From: Luteibacter aegosomatissinici
Lineage (GTDB): Bacteria; Pseudomonadota; Gammaproteobacteria; Xanthomonadales; Rhodanobacteraceae
Assembly: GCF_023078495.1 (NCBI RefSeq)
Contig: NZ_CP095742.1
Span: forward strand, 1,736,001-1,800,000
Reading direction: 5' to 3'
DNA: 64,000 bases
Of this stretch, positions 52,827-61,448 are shown piece after piece. How positions within the stretch are numbered: the stretch's first letter is position 1; every line of letters starts with the position of its first letter. The position numbers were made by a program, and so were the translations under genes. The notes below the pieces were generated by a model, which was not told the origin of the DNA, searched no databases, and saw only the letters and a program-made list of their open reading frames with translations.

Positions 52827-53656
52827 GCGGCGGCGGCTATTGCGGCGACACGCCGCGCCACGTTCAGTTCATCAAGGAGTTCGGCGAACGGCGGAATGTG
52901 GTCGTCGCGTTCGATCATGCTGGCGACCGGCCCAAGCCGGGAGAGGAAGCGTTGGTAGAGCTCCCATACCGACGTGGGCACGGGCGCGTCATGCGTATCG
53001 ATCAGCAGGTCGCGCCCCTGGCTATGTCCCGCCAGGTGGATCTGACGTACACGGTCCAGCGGGATGTGGTCCAGCCATTCATCGATGCGCCTGCCGTGGT
53101 TGGTGGCGCTCACCACGATGTTGTTCACATCGAGCAGCAGGTAACAACCCGTGCGCTTGCACAGGGCGGCAAGGAACTCGGCTTCGCTCATGGAGCCGGG
53201 GAACTCAAGGTACGTCGAGGGGTTCTCCAGGACCAGCGGCCTGCCCAGCACGTCCTGGGCCACCATCACATTGCGGCTCACCACGTCGAGTGCTTCGTCG
53301 CTGTAGGGCAGCGGCAGCAGGTCATGCGCCTGGATGCCATCGACCGCCGTCCAGCAGACGTGGTCGGACACCCACAGCGGATCGAAGCGATCAGCCAGCC
53401 GGCGCAGCTGTTTCAGGTAATCCATGTCCAGGCCATCGCCGGCACCGATGTTCATGGAAACACCATGCAGGGCCAGCGGGTAACTGGCGCGGACCTGCTC
53501 CAGGATGTGCAGCGGCCGGCCGCCGTCGACCATGAAGTTCTCGGAGATGACTTCCACAAAGTCCAGTGGCTGCTTCGTCGCCAGCACATCGGGGTAGTGC
53601 GGCACGCGCAGGCCCAGGCCAAAACCGTGGAAGGTGGGGAGTGTCGTCATCGCCAT
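52823..53656 (-). CDS. bufB: MNIO (DUF692) multinuclear iron oxidative enzyme
   Basis: A 277-aa DUF692 TIM barrel that, with a DUF2063 partner, oxidises cysteines of RiPP precursors to thiooxazole-type rings. Metal-site residues are all visible: Glu39 in VISENF, His64 in LHGVSMNIG, Asp98-His99 in SDHVCW, Glu144 in LVLENPS, Asp176 in LLDVNN, His207 and His211 in IHLAGHS, and Asp220/His222 in IDTHD. I start at 53656 because GGAGAG lies before it; the ATG at 53650 is an alternative. It is the only MNIO gene for two precursors in this operon. Confidence 0.93.
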   Translation of the reverse strand: MAMTTLPTFHGFGLGLRVPHYPDVLATKQPLDFVEVISENFMVDGGRPLHILEQVRASYPLALHGVSMNIGAGDGLDMDYLKQLRRLADRFDPLWVSDHVCWTAVDGIQAHDLLPLPYSDEALDVVSRNVMVAQDVLGRPLVLENPSTYLEFPGSMSEAEFLAALCKRTGCYLLLDVNNIVVSATNHGRRIDEWLDHIPLDRVRQIHLAGHSQGRDLLIDTHDAPVPTSVWELYQRFLSRLGPVASMIERDDHIPPFAELLDELNVARRVAAIAAAA

Positions 53657-53705
53657 GGGTCTCTCCGGGAAGGGCCCGGCCGCACGCGGCGGCCGGGCGC
53701 GGTGA

Positions 53706-53975
53706 TCAGGCGGCCGGCGGGGTCGTGCTACCGCCCTGCGCCTTGCACTCCGAGACGGAGACGGCCTTGAAGCCCTGGCCCTTGCACTGGTTCTGGCCCT
53801 TGCATTCGTGGTTGCCCGATTTGCAATCCGACGTGCCCTTGCAGGTATTGATGCCGTAACAGTGGACGGTCTTGCCGGCAGCCTGGTCCGCGGCCTGGGC
53901 GGGCGCCACGATGGCAGCGGTCGAGACGGCGAGAAGGGCGGCAGCGGCGGCAATGCTGTGCGTAGCGGTTTGCAT
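53706..53975 (-). CDS. bufA2: six-cysteine bufferin-type precursor (BufA2-like)
   Basis: An 89-aa precursor with a Sec signal peptide (to PAQAADQ). The mature part has six Cys at 39, 45, 51, 58, 64 and 77, in HCYGINTCKGTSDCKSG, HECKGQNQCKGQGF and SECKAQ; the CKG pattern repeats every 6-7 residues. This is the BufA2-type precursor, exported after modification by BufB/BufC. Metal sequestration (copper in published bufferins) is the expected role. The tail is a plain GGSTTPPAA. Confidence 0.85.
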   Translation of the reverse strand: MQTATHSIAAAAALLAVSTAAIVAPAQAADQAAGKTVHCYGINTCKGTSDCKSGNHECKGQNQCKGQGFKAVSVSECKAQGGSTTPPAA

Positions 53976-54078
53976 GGCGAGTCTCCGATTGGATGTGGGT
54001 TGCCGAAGTGGCATGGATGAGTTCGTCGGTGTTCGGAAGCGGGTTACAGCACGTCGCGAAAAAAGTTTGCCGCGAACA

Positions 54079-54549
54079 TCAACGGATGCGCAGCACCTGA
54101 TCCAGCGACCAACGGCCAGCACCCCGGCCGATAAGGTAAAGGAGGATGGCCGCCCACGACAGGTGGGTGGGCCACGCGTCGGGGTAGACGAAGACCTCGA
54201 TGATCGTGGTCATGCCAAGCAGCACCGCGGCGGACAGGCGCGTGCACAGGCCCAGCACGAGGAAGATGGGCACGAACGTTTCGACGCTGGCGGACATGTG
54301 CGCCGCGATTTCCGGTGGCACCAGCGGCAGCTTGTACTCGGTGCGGAACAGTTCGTACGTGCCTTCGGTAATGGTCAGGAACCCGTCCACCTTCGTCCGG
54401 CCGGACTGGAAGAAGATGGCGGCGATGGATACACGGCACACTAACGCGAGGAACGAGTGGCCAACCCCTCGTTCAAGGTGCTCGGCAAGGGTGTTCCATC
54501 GGCTCCGAAGCGAGCGTGACGCCGGGATTGTCGTGGCAGGAGAGTCCAT
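54079..54549 (-). CDS. bufD: DoxX-family membrane protein (first in locus)
   Basis: A 156-aa DoxX protein with four helices. [64 protein letters not shown] matches the family seen beside DUF2282/DUF692 genes. It lies between bufC copy 1 and bufA2. The fully co-directional order suggests it helps assemble or reduce the exported metallophore peptides. Confidence 0.85.
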   Translation of the reverse strand: MDSPATTIPASRSLRSRWNTLAEHLERGVGHSFLALVCRVSIAAIFFQSGRTKVDGFLTITEGTYELFRTEYKLPLVPPEIAAHMSASVETFVPIFLVLGLCTRLSAAVLLGMTTIIEVFVYPDAWPTHLSWAAILLYLIGRGAGRWSLDQVLRIR

Positions 54550-54560
54550 GGGAAGGTCCT

Positions 54561-55292
54561 TCAGAGCGCGGTCAGGGCGCCAGTGGTGAGCAGTTGCGCG
54601 AAGATCAGATCCGTTCGCGCGGAGGGGAAGTGATGTTGGGTACGTTCAACGCACGCCGCCAGCGGCGCCTCATCCGTACAGGCATCGAGGAAGGCGAGCG
54701 TGGGTGGGTCGGCAAGGGTGACAACCACGTCACCGGCAGGCCGCGTGATCAGCGCGGTCTGCGGCTCCCAGGCCATGTCGTCAGGCACCGCGACGCATGC
54801 GCGACTCGCGTTCCATATCGCGAGGGCGGGATACGATGATGACCATGCTCGCGTGGCGGGGTGGGGCGCCACCCTCAATTCGCCGATAGCGTCATCGGCA
54901 AGACGGCGCACGCTCGAGGCATGGAGTGCCGACGCATCTGCGGCGGCGTAGCTCTCCAGCCAGAGCCAATCGAGCTGCGCGACGTCGGCGAGGTAAGGCA
55001 GATCGCTGGCGGACGGCGCTGCTGCCAGGAAGGCCGGAAAATCCGCGCCGTAAGCGAGCAGGCGGGCGTCACGCGCGGGCTGTTCGGCAAAAAAAGCCGC
55101 CGCGGCGGAACGGAACCACGCCTGCCCGACAAGGCAGGCCACCGCGGGGAAATTGGCCTCAAGCGCATCGATGGCGGCACGCGCCATCGTGCTTCGGTGC
55201 ACGGCCAGGCCGGGGTGCGTGGCCAGTGGCGAGGTGGGTACCTCGCACCGAAGCTCGGCGTGGAACGTGCGCTGGAAGGCCGCCAGTGACAT
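54561..55292 (-). CDS. bufC: DUF2063 (BufC/HvfC) RiPP partner protein, copy 1
   Basis: A 243-aa DUF2063 protein: [73 protein letters not shown]. It is distinct in sequence from copy 2 at 52095. It is 12 bp after the bufA1 precursor gene and likely recruits that precursor to the single BufB. Two specific partners for one enzyme is unusual. Confidence 0.88.
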   Translation of the reverse strand: MSLAAFQRTFHAELRCEVPTSPLATHPGLAVHRSTMARAAIDALEANFPAVACLVGQAWFRSAAAAFFAEQPARDARLLAYGADFPAFLAAAPSASDLPYLADVAQLDWLWLESYAAADASALHASSVRRLADDAIGELRVAPHPATRAWSSSYPALAIWNASRACVAVPDDMAWEPQTALITRPAGDVVVTLADPPTLAFLDACTDEAPLAACVERTQHHFPSARTDLIFAQLLTTGALTAL

Positions 55293-55304
55293 GCTGCGCG
55301 CCGG

Positions 55305-55586
55305 TCAGCCGACCTTGGTCAGCGAGCCGTTGCCATGCGGCGTCTTGATCGCCGTGCACGTACCGGCGGGGACGTTCTTCCAGGCATTTTTCTGGTAGTC
55401 GGCCTTGGCCGTGCCCGCGCAGGTGGTGCCCGGCCCGGCGGCGCAATCGTTCTGGCCCGCCTTGGCAACGCCCCAGCACTTTTCGACGGCAGGCTTCTTC
55501 GCATCCTTTGCGTCATCGGCATGGACTACGCCAGCCACCAGGGCGGCGACCGAGAAGGCAAACGAGGCAACGTAACGAGGGGTCAT
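55305..55586 (-). CDS. bufA1: DUF2282 bufferin precursor (BufA1)
   Basis: A 93-aa precursor with signal peptide (to GVVHA) and four Cys at 37, 48, 56 and 77 in [34 protein letters not shown] and AGTCTAI, ending TPHGNGSL. This is the classic DUF2282 four-Cys pattern modified by MNIO enzymes and exported to buffer metal. It is first in the operon, 48 bp downstream of a GTAACC-N16-CGAA ECF promoter. Confidence 0.93.
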   Translation of the reverse strand: MTPRYVASFAFSVAALVAGVVHADDAKDAKKPAVEKCWGVAKAGQNDCAAGPGTTCAGTAKADYQKNAWKNVPAGTCTAIKTPHGNGSLTKVG

Positions 55587-55634
55587 GGGTATGCTCCAGT
55601 CATGCCGGGCCCGTTGGCCGGCTTCATGGAGCAG

Positions 55635-55660
55635 TTCGTGCCGGGGCGGTTTCCGGTTAC
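55635..55660 (-). promoter_or_regulatory. ECF sigma promoter for the bufferin operon
   Basis: On the minus strand GTAACC (55660-55655), 16 bp, CGAA (55638-55635). It equals the promoter described for the SigF (ECF16) regulon of Caulobacter, and is identical to the divergent promoter of the sigma gene. Confidence 0.82.
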
Positions 55661-55697
55661 ACCGCTGCCTGATGTTTCTTATGGATGCCGCGTCGTT

Positions 55698-55723
55698 GTA
55701 ACCGTGGGGCGTGCCGCAGCGAA
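55698..55723 (+). promoter_or_regulatory. ECF sigma promoter for the sigma/anti-sigma operon
   Basis: GTAACC (55698-55703), 16 bp, CGAA (55720-55723). It implies autoregulation of the ECF sigma. The predicted transcript starts near 55730, leaving about 120 nt before the preferred start codon. Confidence 0.8.
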
Positions 55724-55849
55724 CTAGCGTGCATGTATGCGATACCTTACTGTGTCCCCATGAGCCGCCAGCCTGGCGAGGCTCTAAACTGGATTGCGCT
55801 GCGAACGCGGTGGGTCCGCTACGAACGTTCCTCCATCGAAAGGATGACG

Positions 55850-56431
55850 ATGACGAGCCATGGAGCGCGGGAGCACGGGCCAGAGGGGCCGTCGGCTGTA
55901 GAAATCGAACTAAGGCGTTGCTTCGTTAGTGGGCTGGGCGGCGATGCAGCCGCCTATCGCCAGTTCCTGGATGCGTTGGCGTGCCACCTGCGTGCCTACC
56001 TCAGGCGGCGCCTGCCGCGTGCGCTGGAGGACGTCGAGGACATCCTGCAGGAAACGCTGTTGGCGGTGCATAACGCGCGGCACACCTACCGGGCGGGTGA
56101 GCCGCTCACGGCGTGGGTGCATGCGATCACGCGCTACAAGCTCATGGATTTCTTCCGCGCGCACGCCCGCCGCGAAGCCCTCCACGATCCTATCGGTGAC
56201 GACGATCTCTTCGTGGCGTCCGATGCGGAACCGGCCGATGCGCGTCGCGACGTGGGACAATTGCTCGGAACGTTACCGGATCGCCACCGCGTGCCTATCG
56301 AGCTCGTCAAACTGCAAGGCCTTTCCGTGACCGAAGCCGCGCGCTGCAGTGGCCTGTCGGAATCGGCGGTGAAGGTGGGCATCCACCGCGGCCTGAAGGC
56401 CCTCGCGGCCCGTATCCGGGGTGACGCATGA
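55850..56431 (+). CDS. ECF RNA polymerase sigma factor
   Basis: A 193-aa ECF sigma of the SigF/ECF16 type. Region 2: [73 protein letters not shown]. Region 4: [49 protein letters not shown] start at 55850, spaced six from AAAGG; longer readings to 55760 or 55733 are possible given the promoter position. It overlaps the anti-sigma gene (ATGA) and by promoter match drives both itself and the bufferin operon. Confidence 0.92.
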   Translation: MTSHGAREHGPEGPSAVEIELRRCFVSGLGGDAAAYRQFLDALACHLRAYLRRRLPRALEDVEDILQETLLAVHNARHTYRAGEPLTAWVHAITRYKLMDFFRAHARREALHDPIGDDDLFVASDAEPADARRDVGQLLGTLPDRHRVPIELVKLQGLSVTEAARCSGLSESAVKVGIHRGLKALAARIRGDA

Positions 56432-57075
56432 AGACGGATGACTTCATCGATTTCCTCGCCCGTGAATCATCGCCGCCGCCGGGCAGCCAGGTGGGTGGCC
56501 GCCGATTCGCGGTGGGCGTCATCGCCGGGCTCCTTGCCTCGTCGGCGCTTATGGCAGGGTTGCTGGGTTTGCGCCCTGACCTGGCGATGGTGGTTCACCA
56601 GCCGATGTTCTGGGTTCGGCTGGCCTTCCCGGTGGCTGTGGCCCTGGCAGCGCTCCATGTAACCGCCCGGCTATCCCGGCCGGGGCTGCGTGTGGGTGGT
56701 GGGGCGTGGGTCAGGTTGGCGTTGCCCATACTTCTTGCATGGGGCCTGGCAGGCGTGGTGCTGGCCGAGGCGGCACCCGATACGCGTGGCGCGCTCATGC
56801 TCGGGCACACGTGGAAGGTCTGTTCCACGCTCATCGCCGTGCTCTCGCTGCCATCCATCATCGCTGTGTTCTGGGCGGTCCGGGGCATGGCGCCGGTGCG
56901 GCTCCGCCTGGCTGGCGCGGCGGCCGGCCTGCTCGCCGGTGCCATGGCCGCTATCGCCTATTGCCTGCATTGCCCGGAGATGGCGCCGCCGTTCTGGTCG
57001 CTGTGGTACTTGCTAGGGATGCTCATCGCCGGTGGCCTCGGGGCGCTGGCTGGGCCGCGCTGGTTGCGCTGGTAG
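56428..57075 (+). CDS. nrsF: NrsF-type (DUF1109) membrane anti-sigma factor
   Basis: A 215-aa inner-membrane protein with six helices. The N-terminal cytoplasmic segment holds the sigma ([17 protein letters not shown]). Conserved Cys are Cys132 (WKVCSTL) and the Cys179/Cys182 pair (AYCLHCPE), equivalent to the metal-sensing cysteines described for Caulobacter NrsF. Metal or thiol stress is expected to release the sigma. Coupled to it by a 4-bp overlap. Confidence 0.9.
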   Translation: MKTDDFIDFLARESSPPPGSQVGGRRFAVGVIAGLLASSALMAGLLGLRPDLAMVVHQPMFWVRLAFPVAVALAALHVTARLSRPGLRVGGGAWVRLALPILLAWGLAGVVLAEAAPDTRGALMLGHTWKVCSTLIAVLSLPSIIAVFWAVRGMAPVRLRLAGAAAGLLAGAMAAIAYCLHCPEMAPPFWSLWYLLGMLIAGGLGALAGPRWLRW

Positions 57076-57150
57076 GCTTCTTCGGCACTGACGCGCTGTT
57101 GTAGGGGAAGGACTACAGACGCCCCCGCGGTCCTCGTGGAAAAATGCGAC

Positions 57151-57172
57151 CGACCCCGCTCACGCGGGGTCG
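57151..57172. terminator. GC hairpin after the anti-sigma gene
   Basis: CGACCCCGC, loop TCAC, GCGGGGTCG. There is no T tract, so termination may be Rho-assisted. A GTAAC-AGGG-GTTAC inverted repeat follows at 57177-57190. Confidence 0.45.
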
Positions 57173-57325
57173 TTGCGTAACAGGGGTTACTGAATACGAC
57201 TGGCTGGTCGCCGCACCCGGGGGGGGAGTGTGCCGCGACGGGGTGCGCGTGAGCGTGTCCCGGCGGCTGCGCCACACCGGGCCTGGAGGGCCCGGCTGGT
57301 TCAACCGTTTACAGGGGATCAACAC

Positions 57326-58018
57326 ATGAACAAGTTTTTTGGCGCCGCGCTGCTTGCCGGTACCGTCCTGCTGACTGGCTGTGCGGGCCAGCCGCAGCGC
57401 TCCATTGCCTTCACAGCACCCGCCATGTCCGCCCAGCCGCAAAAGGTGGGCGTCGCCATGACCGCGTTGCCGAAGGTCGATACGTCCCTGCCGGGCGCCG
57501 GCTGCCTGCTCTGCCTCGCCGCCGCTTCCGTGGCCAATTCCACGCTTACCAGCTATACCCATACGCTCCCCCAGGAAGATCTGCCGAAGCTCAAGCAGCA
57601 AGTGGCCGAACTGCTCCGCAAGAAGGGCATGGAGGTCGTCGTGATTGAGCAGGACATCAACGTAGGCAAGCTCCCGAACGCCCAGGGCAAGGGGCCGGAC
57701 ATGGCGAAGAAGGATTTCTCGTCACTTGGCCGCCAGTACAACATCGACCACCTGGTCGTGATTGATATTTCGCAGATCGGTTTTGAGCGCATGTACTCGG
57801 CCTATATTCCGGCCAGCGATCCGAAGGGCGCCGTGACCGGCCTGGGTTACGAAGTGAACCTGAAGACCAACGCGTATGAGTGGTATGCGCCCGTGAACAT
57901 TCGCGTCAGCGCGGAAGGCAAGTGGGATGAACCACCGAAATTCCCGGGCCTCACAAATGCCTATTTCCAGGCACTGGAAATGGGCAAGGACAGCTTCCTG
58001 AAGCCGTTCAGCGGCTGA
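57326..58018 (+). CDS. lipoprotein of unknown function
   Basis: A 230-aa lipoprotein (lipobox LLTGCAG, Cys near 19) behind AGGGGA. A GAGCLLCLAAASVANS segment with two close cysteines sits near 55-70. The rest alternates strand and helix: ELLRKKGMEVVVIEQDIN, YNIDHLVVIDISQIGFERMYSAYIPASDPKGAV, NAYEWYAPVNIRVSAEGKWDEPPKFPGLTNAYFQALE. This looks like the cell-surface DUF-type proteins measured against amyloid-type or toxin scaffolds, but I do not recognise the family. It is coupled to the next gene (TGATG). Confidence 0.65.
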   Translation: MNKFFGAALLAGTVLLTGCAGQPQRSIAFTAPAMSAQPQKVGVAMTALPKVDTSLPGAGCLLCLAAASVANSTLTSYTHTLPQEDLPKLKQQVAELLRKKGMEVVVIEQDINVGKLPNAQGKGPDMAKKDFSSLGRQYNIDHLVVIDISQIGFERMYSAYIPASDPKGAVTGLGYEVNLKTNAYEWYAPVNIRVSAEGKWDEPPKFPGLTNAYFQALEMGKDSFLKPFSG

Positions 58019-58932
58019 TGCCCACGATGCGTATGCCCCCATCCCGGGCCGCGACGGCGATGGCCTTCCTGGCCCTCGCCGCACCGGTGGCACCCCCGGC
58101 GAAACTGCCCGAACCCGCTGCCCTCCGCTGGGCCATGGAGCTTCCCGCTGCTCAAACGGTGGCATTCCGTGGCGTGGTGAATTTCGACAAGGCGGGTATC
58201 GCCCCGGTCAGCATGATGTACCCGGCGCCCAACCCGGCCGGGTTGCTCGTGGCGGTACTAACACACGCGGCGATATCCAAAGGCAGCCGCGACGCACAGA
58301 AGACGAAGATTGAGAAGGAAGCCGATCAGGTCCTTGAACCCTTTAGCGGTGTGATCAATACGTTTGCCTACGCGGATCTTGCCGAGCGGAGCAAGCCCTG
58401 GGCGCTTACTGGTACGCAGTTACCGGTATTGCCCCGTGGTGCGGCACATCCCGATACGTGGGTGGTACTGGTTAACCCGGTGTATTCCATCACCCAGGAC
58501 CAGACGACGCTGGTGTTGGACAACACGATCGCGATCTACGCCCCCGGGGAAACGAAACGAACCAGCTACATCAATACGGTGCGTGTGATCGCGGATGCTG
58601 AGGCCGAACCCGATCCACTGGGGCATTGGACCGCGGATAGTGGCGCGCTGCTGAAGGACAAGAGTGCGCACCTTCTGGCGGAGTCGCTCGATATTGCGTT
58701 TGCTGACGCGATGGTTCCAGCCACGGAAACGGCGTTTCGCACGGTGCGTTACCAGGAGGGTAACGAGGAACGGATGGAGCGCGGCCAGCCCATTACCGAG
58801 CAATGCGATCGGGTGCTGCTACGCTCGCTGCGCGGAACGTTGATGTCGGTGCCAGTGAAGAAAGCGGATTGTGCCCCGTCGCAGGGCGCGCAGACGGCAG
58901 CCGCTGCCGCACCATCGAGCGGCGGAGGGTAA
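58018..58932 (+). CDS. exported hypothetical protein, partner of the lipoprotein
   Basis: A 304-aa protein with a signal-like N-terminus (MAFLALAAPVAPPA). The mature part has NFDKAGIAPVSMMYPAPNPAGLLVAVLTHAAISKG, WVVLVNPVYSITQDQTTLVLDNTIAIYAPGETKRTSYINTVRV and QPITEQCDRVLLRSLRGTLM. The start ATG shares a base with the lipoprotein stop; ATGs at 58027 and 58033 are alternatives. The two genes likely act together at the envelope. No family recognised. Confidence 0.6.
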   Translation: MPTMRMPPSRAATAMAFLALAAPVAPPAKLPEPAALRWAMELPAAQTVAFRGVVNFDKAGIAPVSMMYPAPNPAGLLVAVLTHAAISKGSRDAQKTKIEKEADQVLEPFSGVINTFAYADLAERSKPWALTGTQLPVLPRGAAHPDTWVVLVNPVYSITQDQTTLVLDNTIAIYAPGETKRTSYINTVRVIADAEAEPDPLGHWTADSGALLKDKSAHLLAESLDIAFADAMVPATETAFRTVRYQEGNEERMERGQPITEQCDRVLLRSLRGTLMSVPVKKADCAPSQGAQTAAAAAPSSGGG

Positions 58933-58934
58933 TG

Positions 58935-59330
58935 TCAGCGTAATCCGCGCGATGTCGTTACCCACTGGGCGCGCCATCCGGGAGCATCAAACGGATCGGC
59001 AAAGTATTGGGTCTCGTGGGCGACTTTGTCGCCCACGAACTCCATGATGCTCACCGTAAAGGCAAGTTTGCCTTCGTAATGAATCATGTACTCGGTCACC
59101 CAAAGCGAACCGCCGCCCGTGATGCGGCGGACCTGAAAGCCTGACGGTTTGCCCGGGTGGTGGCTGCGCAGCGCCTGCAGGTTCGCCCTGCCGTGGATGA
59201 CTTCGCCGGACTGTGGGTACTCGCACAAGGCGTCGTCGTGGTAGATCGCATGCTCAGCCTGCTGATCGCCAGCGGCGGAGGCAGCCCAGTGCGCATCGAT
59301 GGCGCGGCGGATGGCTCGGTCATCGCTCAT
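58935..59330 (-). CDS. NTF2/SnoaL-like protein
   Basis: A 131-aa protein of the NTF2-like cone fold: AIRRAIDAHWAASAAGDQQAEHAIYHDDALCEYPQSGEVIHGRANLQALRSHHPGKP, then VTEYMIHYEGKLAFTVSIMEFVGDKVAHETQYFADPF. Such proteins are ligand-binding or polyketide-cyclase-like. Convergent with the lipoprotein pair and 72 bp from the monooxygenase gene on the same strand; they may share a substrate. Confidence 0.8.
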   Translation of the reverse strand: MSDDRAIRRAIDAHWAASAAGDQQAEHAIYHDDALCEYPQSGEVIHGRANLQALRSHHPGKPSGFQVRRITGGGSLWVTEYMIHYEGKLAFTVSIMEFVGDKVAHETQYFADPFDAPGWRAQWVTTSRGLR

Positions 59331-59402
59331 GCCGGTATGGTCTGGCGTACCGTCGCCGATATCTTGGAGCCGTACCGCCTTCCTTGGCGGCCGTGGCTGC
59401 GA

Positions 59403-60530
59403 CTAGGTGGTAGCGAGCAGGTCAGCCAGGTCGATGCCGTTCTTCGCGCGGGTCATGATCTCGTCCGGAATGGGCCCCTTGTGGGTGAGATCGACCATAT
59501 CCTGGTTGAGGGCGACAAACGGGCGCATGCGTTCTTCGTAACGCTGCAGTGCGATCTCGCGCTGGTCCGGGTGCAGAGCCAGTTCCCGGCCGAGTACAAA
59601 CGCACCCACCAGGGCCAGGCTGGTGCCCTGGCCCGAGAACGGCGAGGCGCAATGCGCGGCGTCGCCCGCGAGCACTACTGGCCCCTGCGACCACTGCGGC
59701 ATGCGTACCTGGGCCAGTTCGTTGTAATAAAACTCGGGTGTGTCACGCATGACCTGGAACAGCGCCGGAAACGGACCGCCCAGGTGTTTCCCCTGCGCCG
59801 CGACCTGTTCTTTTTGAGCGGCCAGGTCACCGCGCGGGATGTTCGCGCCGTTCGTGCCAAAGCCCACGCCGATCCGCAATTCACTCTTATCGAGGTTGGG
59901 ATAGATGATGACGCCCACCCCGTCCTCACGGTGGCCCAACTGCCACGCATCCAGGTTCAGCAGGTTGGGAGTGGTGAAGAGGGCGAGCACGACGTCCAGC
60001 GGCTTGACCACGGATGACTCATTGTCGAAGACCAGGCGTCGTGTTTTCGAGTAAACGCCATCGGCGCCGACGATCAGGTCGAATGCGCGCTGGCTGGCGT
60101 GCTCGAACGAGACATGGGCGGTCGGTCCCGCGCTTCCGATCGCCGTGATGCTATCGCCATAGATGAACTCCACATTCTTCCCAAGGGAGGTCATCAACAG
60201 CTCACACAGGTCATCGCGGAAGATTTCGATATCCGGGCTATCCAACCGGCCGGCACTGTAGGTGCGTTCGGTGGTACGGCTCGCCTCGTTGCCTTCGCTG
60301 TCCAGCATGGACATGCCTTTGAGCTGCGTGCGTAGCTCGCGTGCCTGCTCGAGCAGGCCCATGGCCTCAACGACCTCCAGGGCGACGCCACGAATATCGA
60401 CGGCCTGACCACCCCGGCGGAACGCGGGTGTGCGTTCGACGATCGTGGTTTCCACGCCGGCGCGTTCCAGCCAGTAAGCGAGAGCCAGCCCGGCGACGCC
60501 GGCACCGGAGATGAGCACATTGCGGATCAT
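59403..60530 (-). CDS. FAD-dependent monooxygenase (TetX/PHBH type)
   Basis: A 375-aa flavoprotein. VLISGAGVAGLALAYWLERAGVETTIVERTP is the FAD Rossmann motif; DLIVGADGVYSKTRR is the DG motif; and VLAGDAAHCASPFSGQGTSLALVGAFVLGREL the GD motif. It hydroxylates an aromatic or polycyclic compound with NADPH and O2; TetX-like antibiotic modification is possible. I start at 60530. It is divergent from a TetR regulator, which likely controls it. Confidence 0.88.
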   Translation of the reverse strand: MIRNVLISGAGVAGLALAYWLERAGVETTIVERTPAFRRGGQAVDIRGVALEVVEAMGLLEQARELRTQLKGMSMLDSEGNEASRTTERTYSAGRLDSPDIEIFRDDLCELLMTSLGKNVEFIYGDSITAIGSAGPTAHVSFEHASQRAFDLIVGADGVYSKTRRLVFDNESSVVKPLDVVLALFTTPNLLNLDAWQLGHREDGVGVIIYPNLDKSELRIGVGFGTNGANIPRGDLAAQKEQVAAQGKHLGGPFPALFQVMRDTPEFYYNELAQVRMPQWSQGPVVLAGDAAHCASPFSGQGTSLALVGAFVLGRELALHPDQREIALQRYEERMRPFVALNQDMVDLTHKGPIPDEIMTRAKNGIDLADLLATT

Positions 60531-60660
60531 GGTTATCCCGGGGTAGGGGGGGCGATTGGGTGCGCGCCTCAATGCAACACGATCTTGGCGACGTAAAGAT
60601 AGCTTGCACCCGAACGAAACCCCTTGTCAATGCATATTTTTACGGTGGTAAGATGCGTTC

Positions 60661-61272
60661 ATGAAGAAGTCAACTCCGTATCACCACGGGAACCTGCGAT
60701 CCGCGCTTCTCACGGCGGCCGAGACCATCCTCCAGCGCGATGGCCTGGCGGGCCTGACGCTGCGGGCGGCGGCGCGGGAGGCTGGCGTGTCCCATGCGGC
60801 GCCGGCTCACCACTTCCGCGACCTGACCGGCCTTCTCACCGAACTCACCGCCGATGGCTACGACCGGCTGGCCGCACGGCTCGAAGCGGCCGGCGGGGAA
60901 GGGCCTCGTCGCTGGGATCCGGCCCGGGCCTATGTCGCGTTCGGCGTGGAGAACCCGGCCCTGTTCCAGCTGATGTTCCAGAGCGACCGCCTGGATAACA
61001 CCAACACCCACCTGATCGAGGCCCGTATGCGCGCGTTAGGCGTACTTGCAGGCGCTCGCGCCATTCCCCTCGAGAACCCCACCCTCGATGACCTGGGCAA
61101 AGTGGTCGCCGGCTGGTCGTTGGTGCATGGGTTTACACAGCTATTGCTCGACCGGCGCCTTCGCGGCATTGAGCGGCTCGCGCCGGAGGGGACCACGCCG
61201 GATGACCTGCTCGAGGCGGTCTTTCGTTCGGTCGATTCGGCCGCTATCGGGCCAGAAGGGGGTTCCCGATAG
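60661..61272 (+). CDS. TetR-family transcriptional regulator
   Basis: A 203-aa regulator: YHHGNLRSALLTAAETILQRDGLAGLTLRAAAREAGVSHAAPAHHFRDLTGLLTEL is the TetR HTH. The C-terminal helices (WHG-like ligand domain, VAFGVENPALFQLMFQSDR) bind the inducer. Divergent from the monooxygenase, 130 bp away; TTAC-GGTG-GTAA at 60640-60651 is a small candidate operator half-pair. Confidence 0.87.
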   Translation: MKKSTPYHHGNLRSALLTAAETILQRDGLAGLTLRAAAREAGVSHAAPAHHFRDLTGLLTELTADGYDRLAARLEAAGGEGPRRWDPARAYVAFGVENPALFQLMFQSDRLDNTNTHLIEARMRALGVLAGARAIPLENPTLDDLGKVVAGWSLVHGFTQLLLDRRLRGIERLAPEGTTPDDLLEAVFRSVDSAAIGPEGGSR

Positions 61273-61448
61273 AGGGCATGTGCGAATTCGGCGGGGATCC
61301 CCGATTCCTGCTGCCGGGAACGTGGAATGTGTTGCATCATGCATAGCAGTTCCCCGGGGGGAGCGCTCATCGCCATTCTTGGGGTTCGCAAGACACCTGC
61401 GGTGCGTGCGCCTACGCCGGCCATCTACTTCCTGCCTGTGACCTAGCG

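Noticed and set aside
53706-55586. HvfA/gonobufferin-type precursors with EGKCG repeats
   Set aside because: Neither precursor carries EGKCG motifs; their Cys patterns are those of DUF2282 and the six-Cys CKG type.
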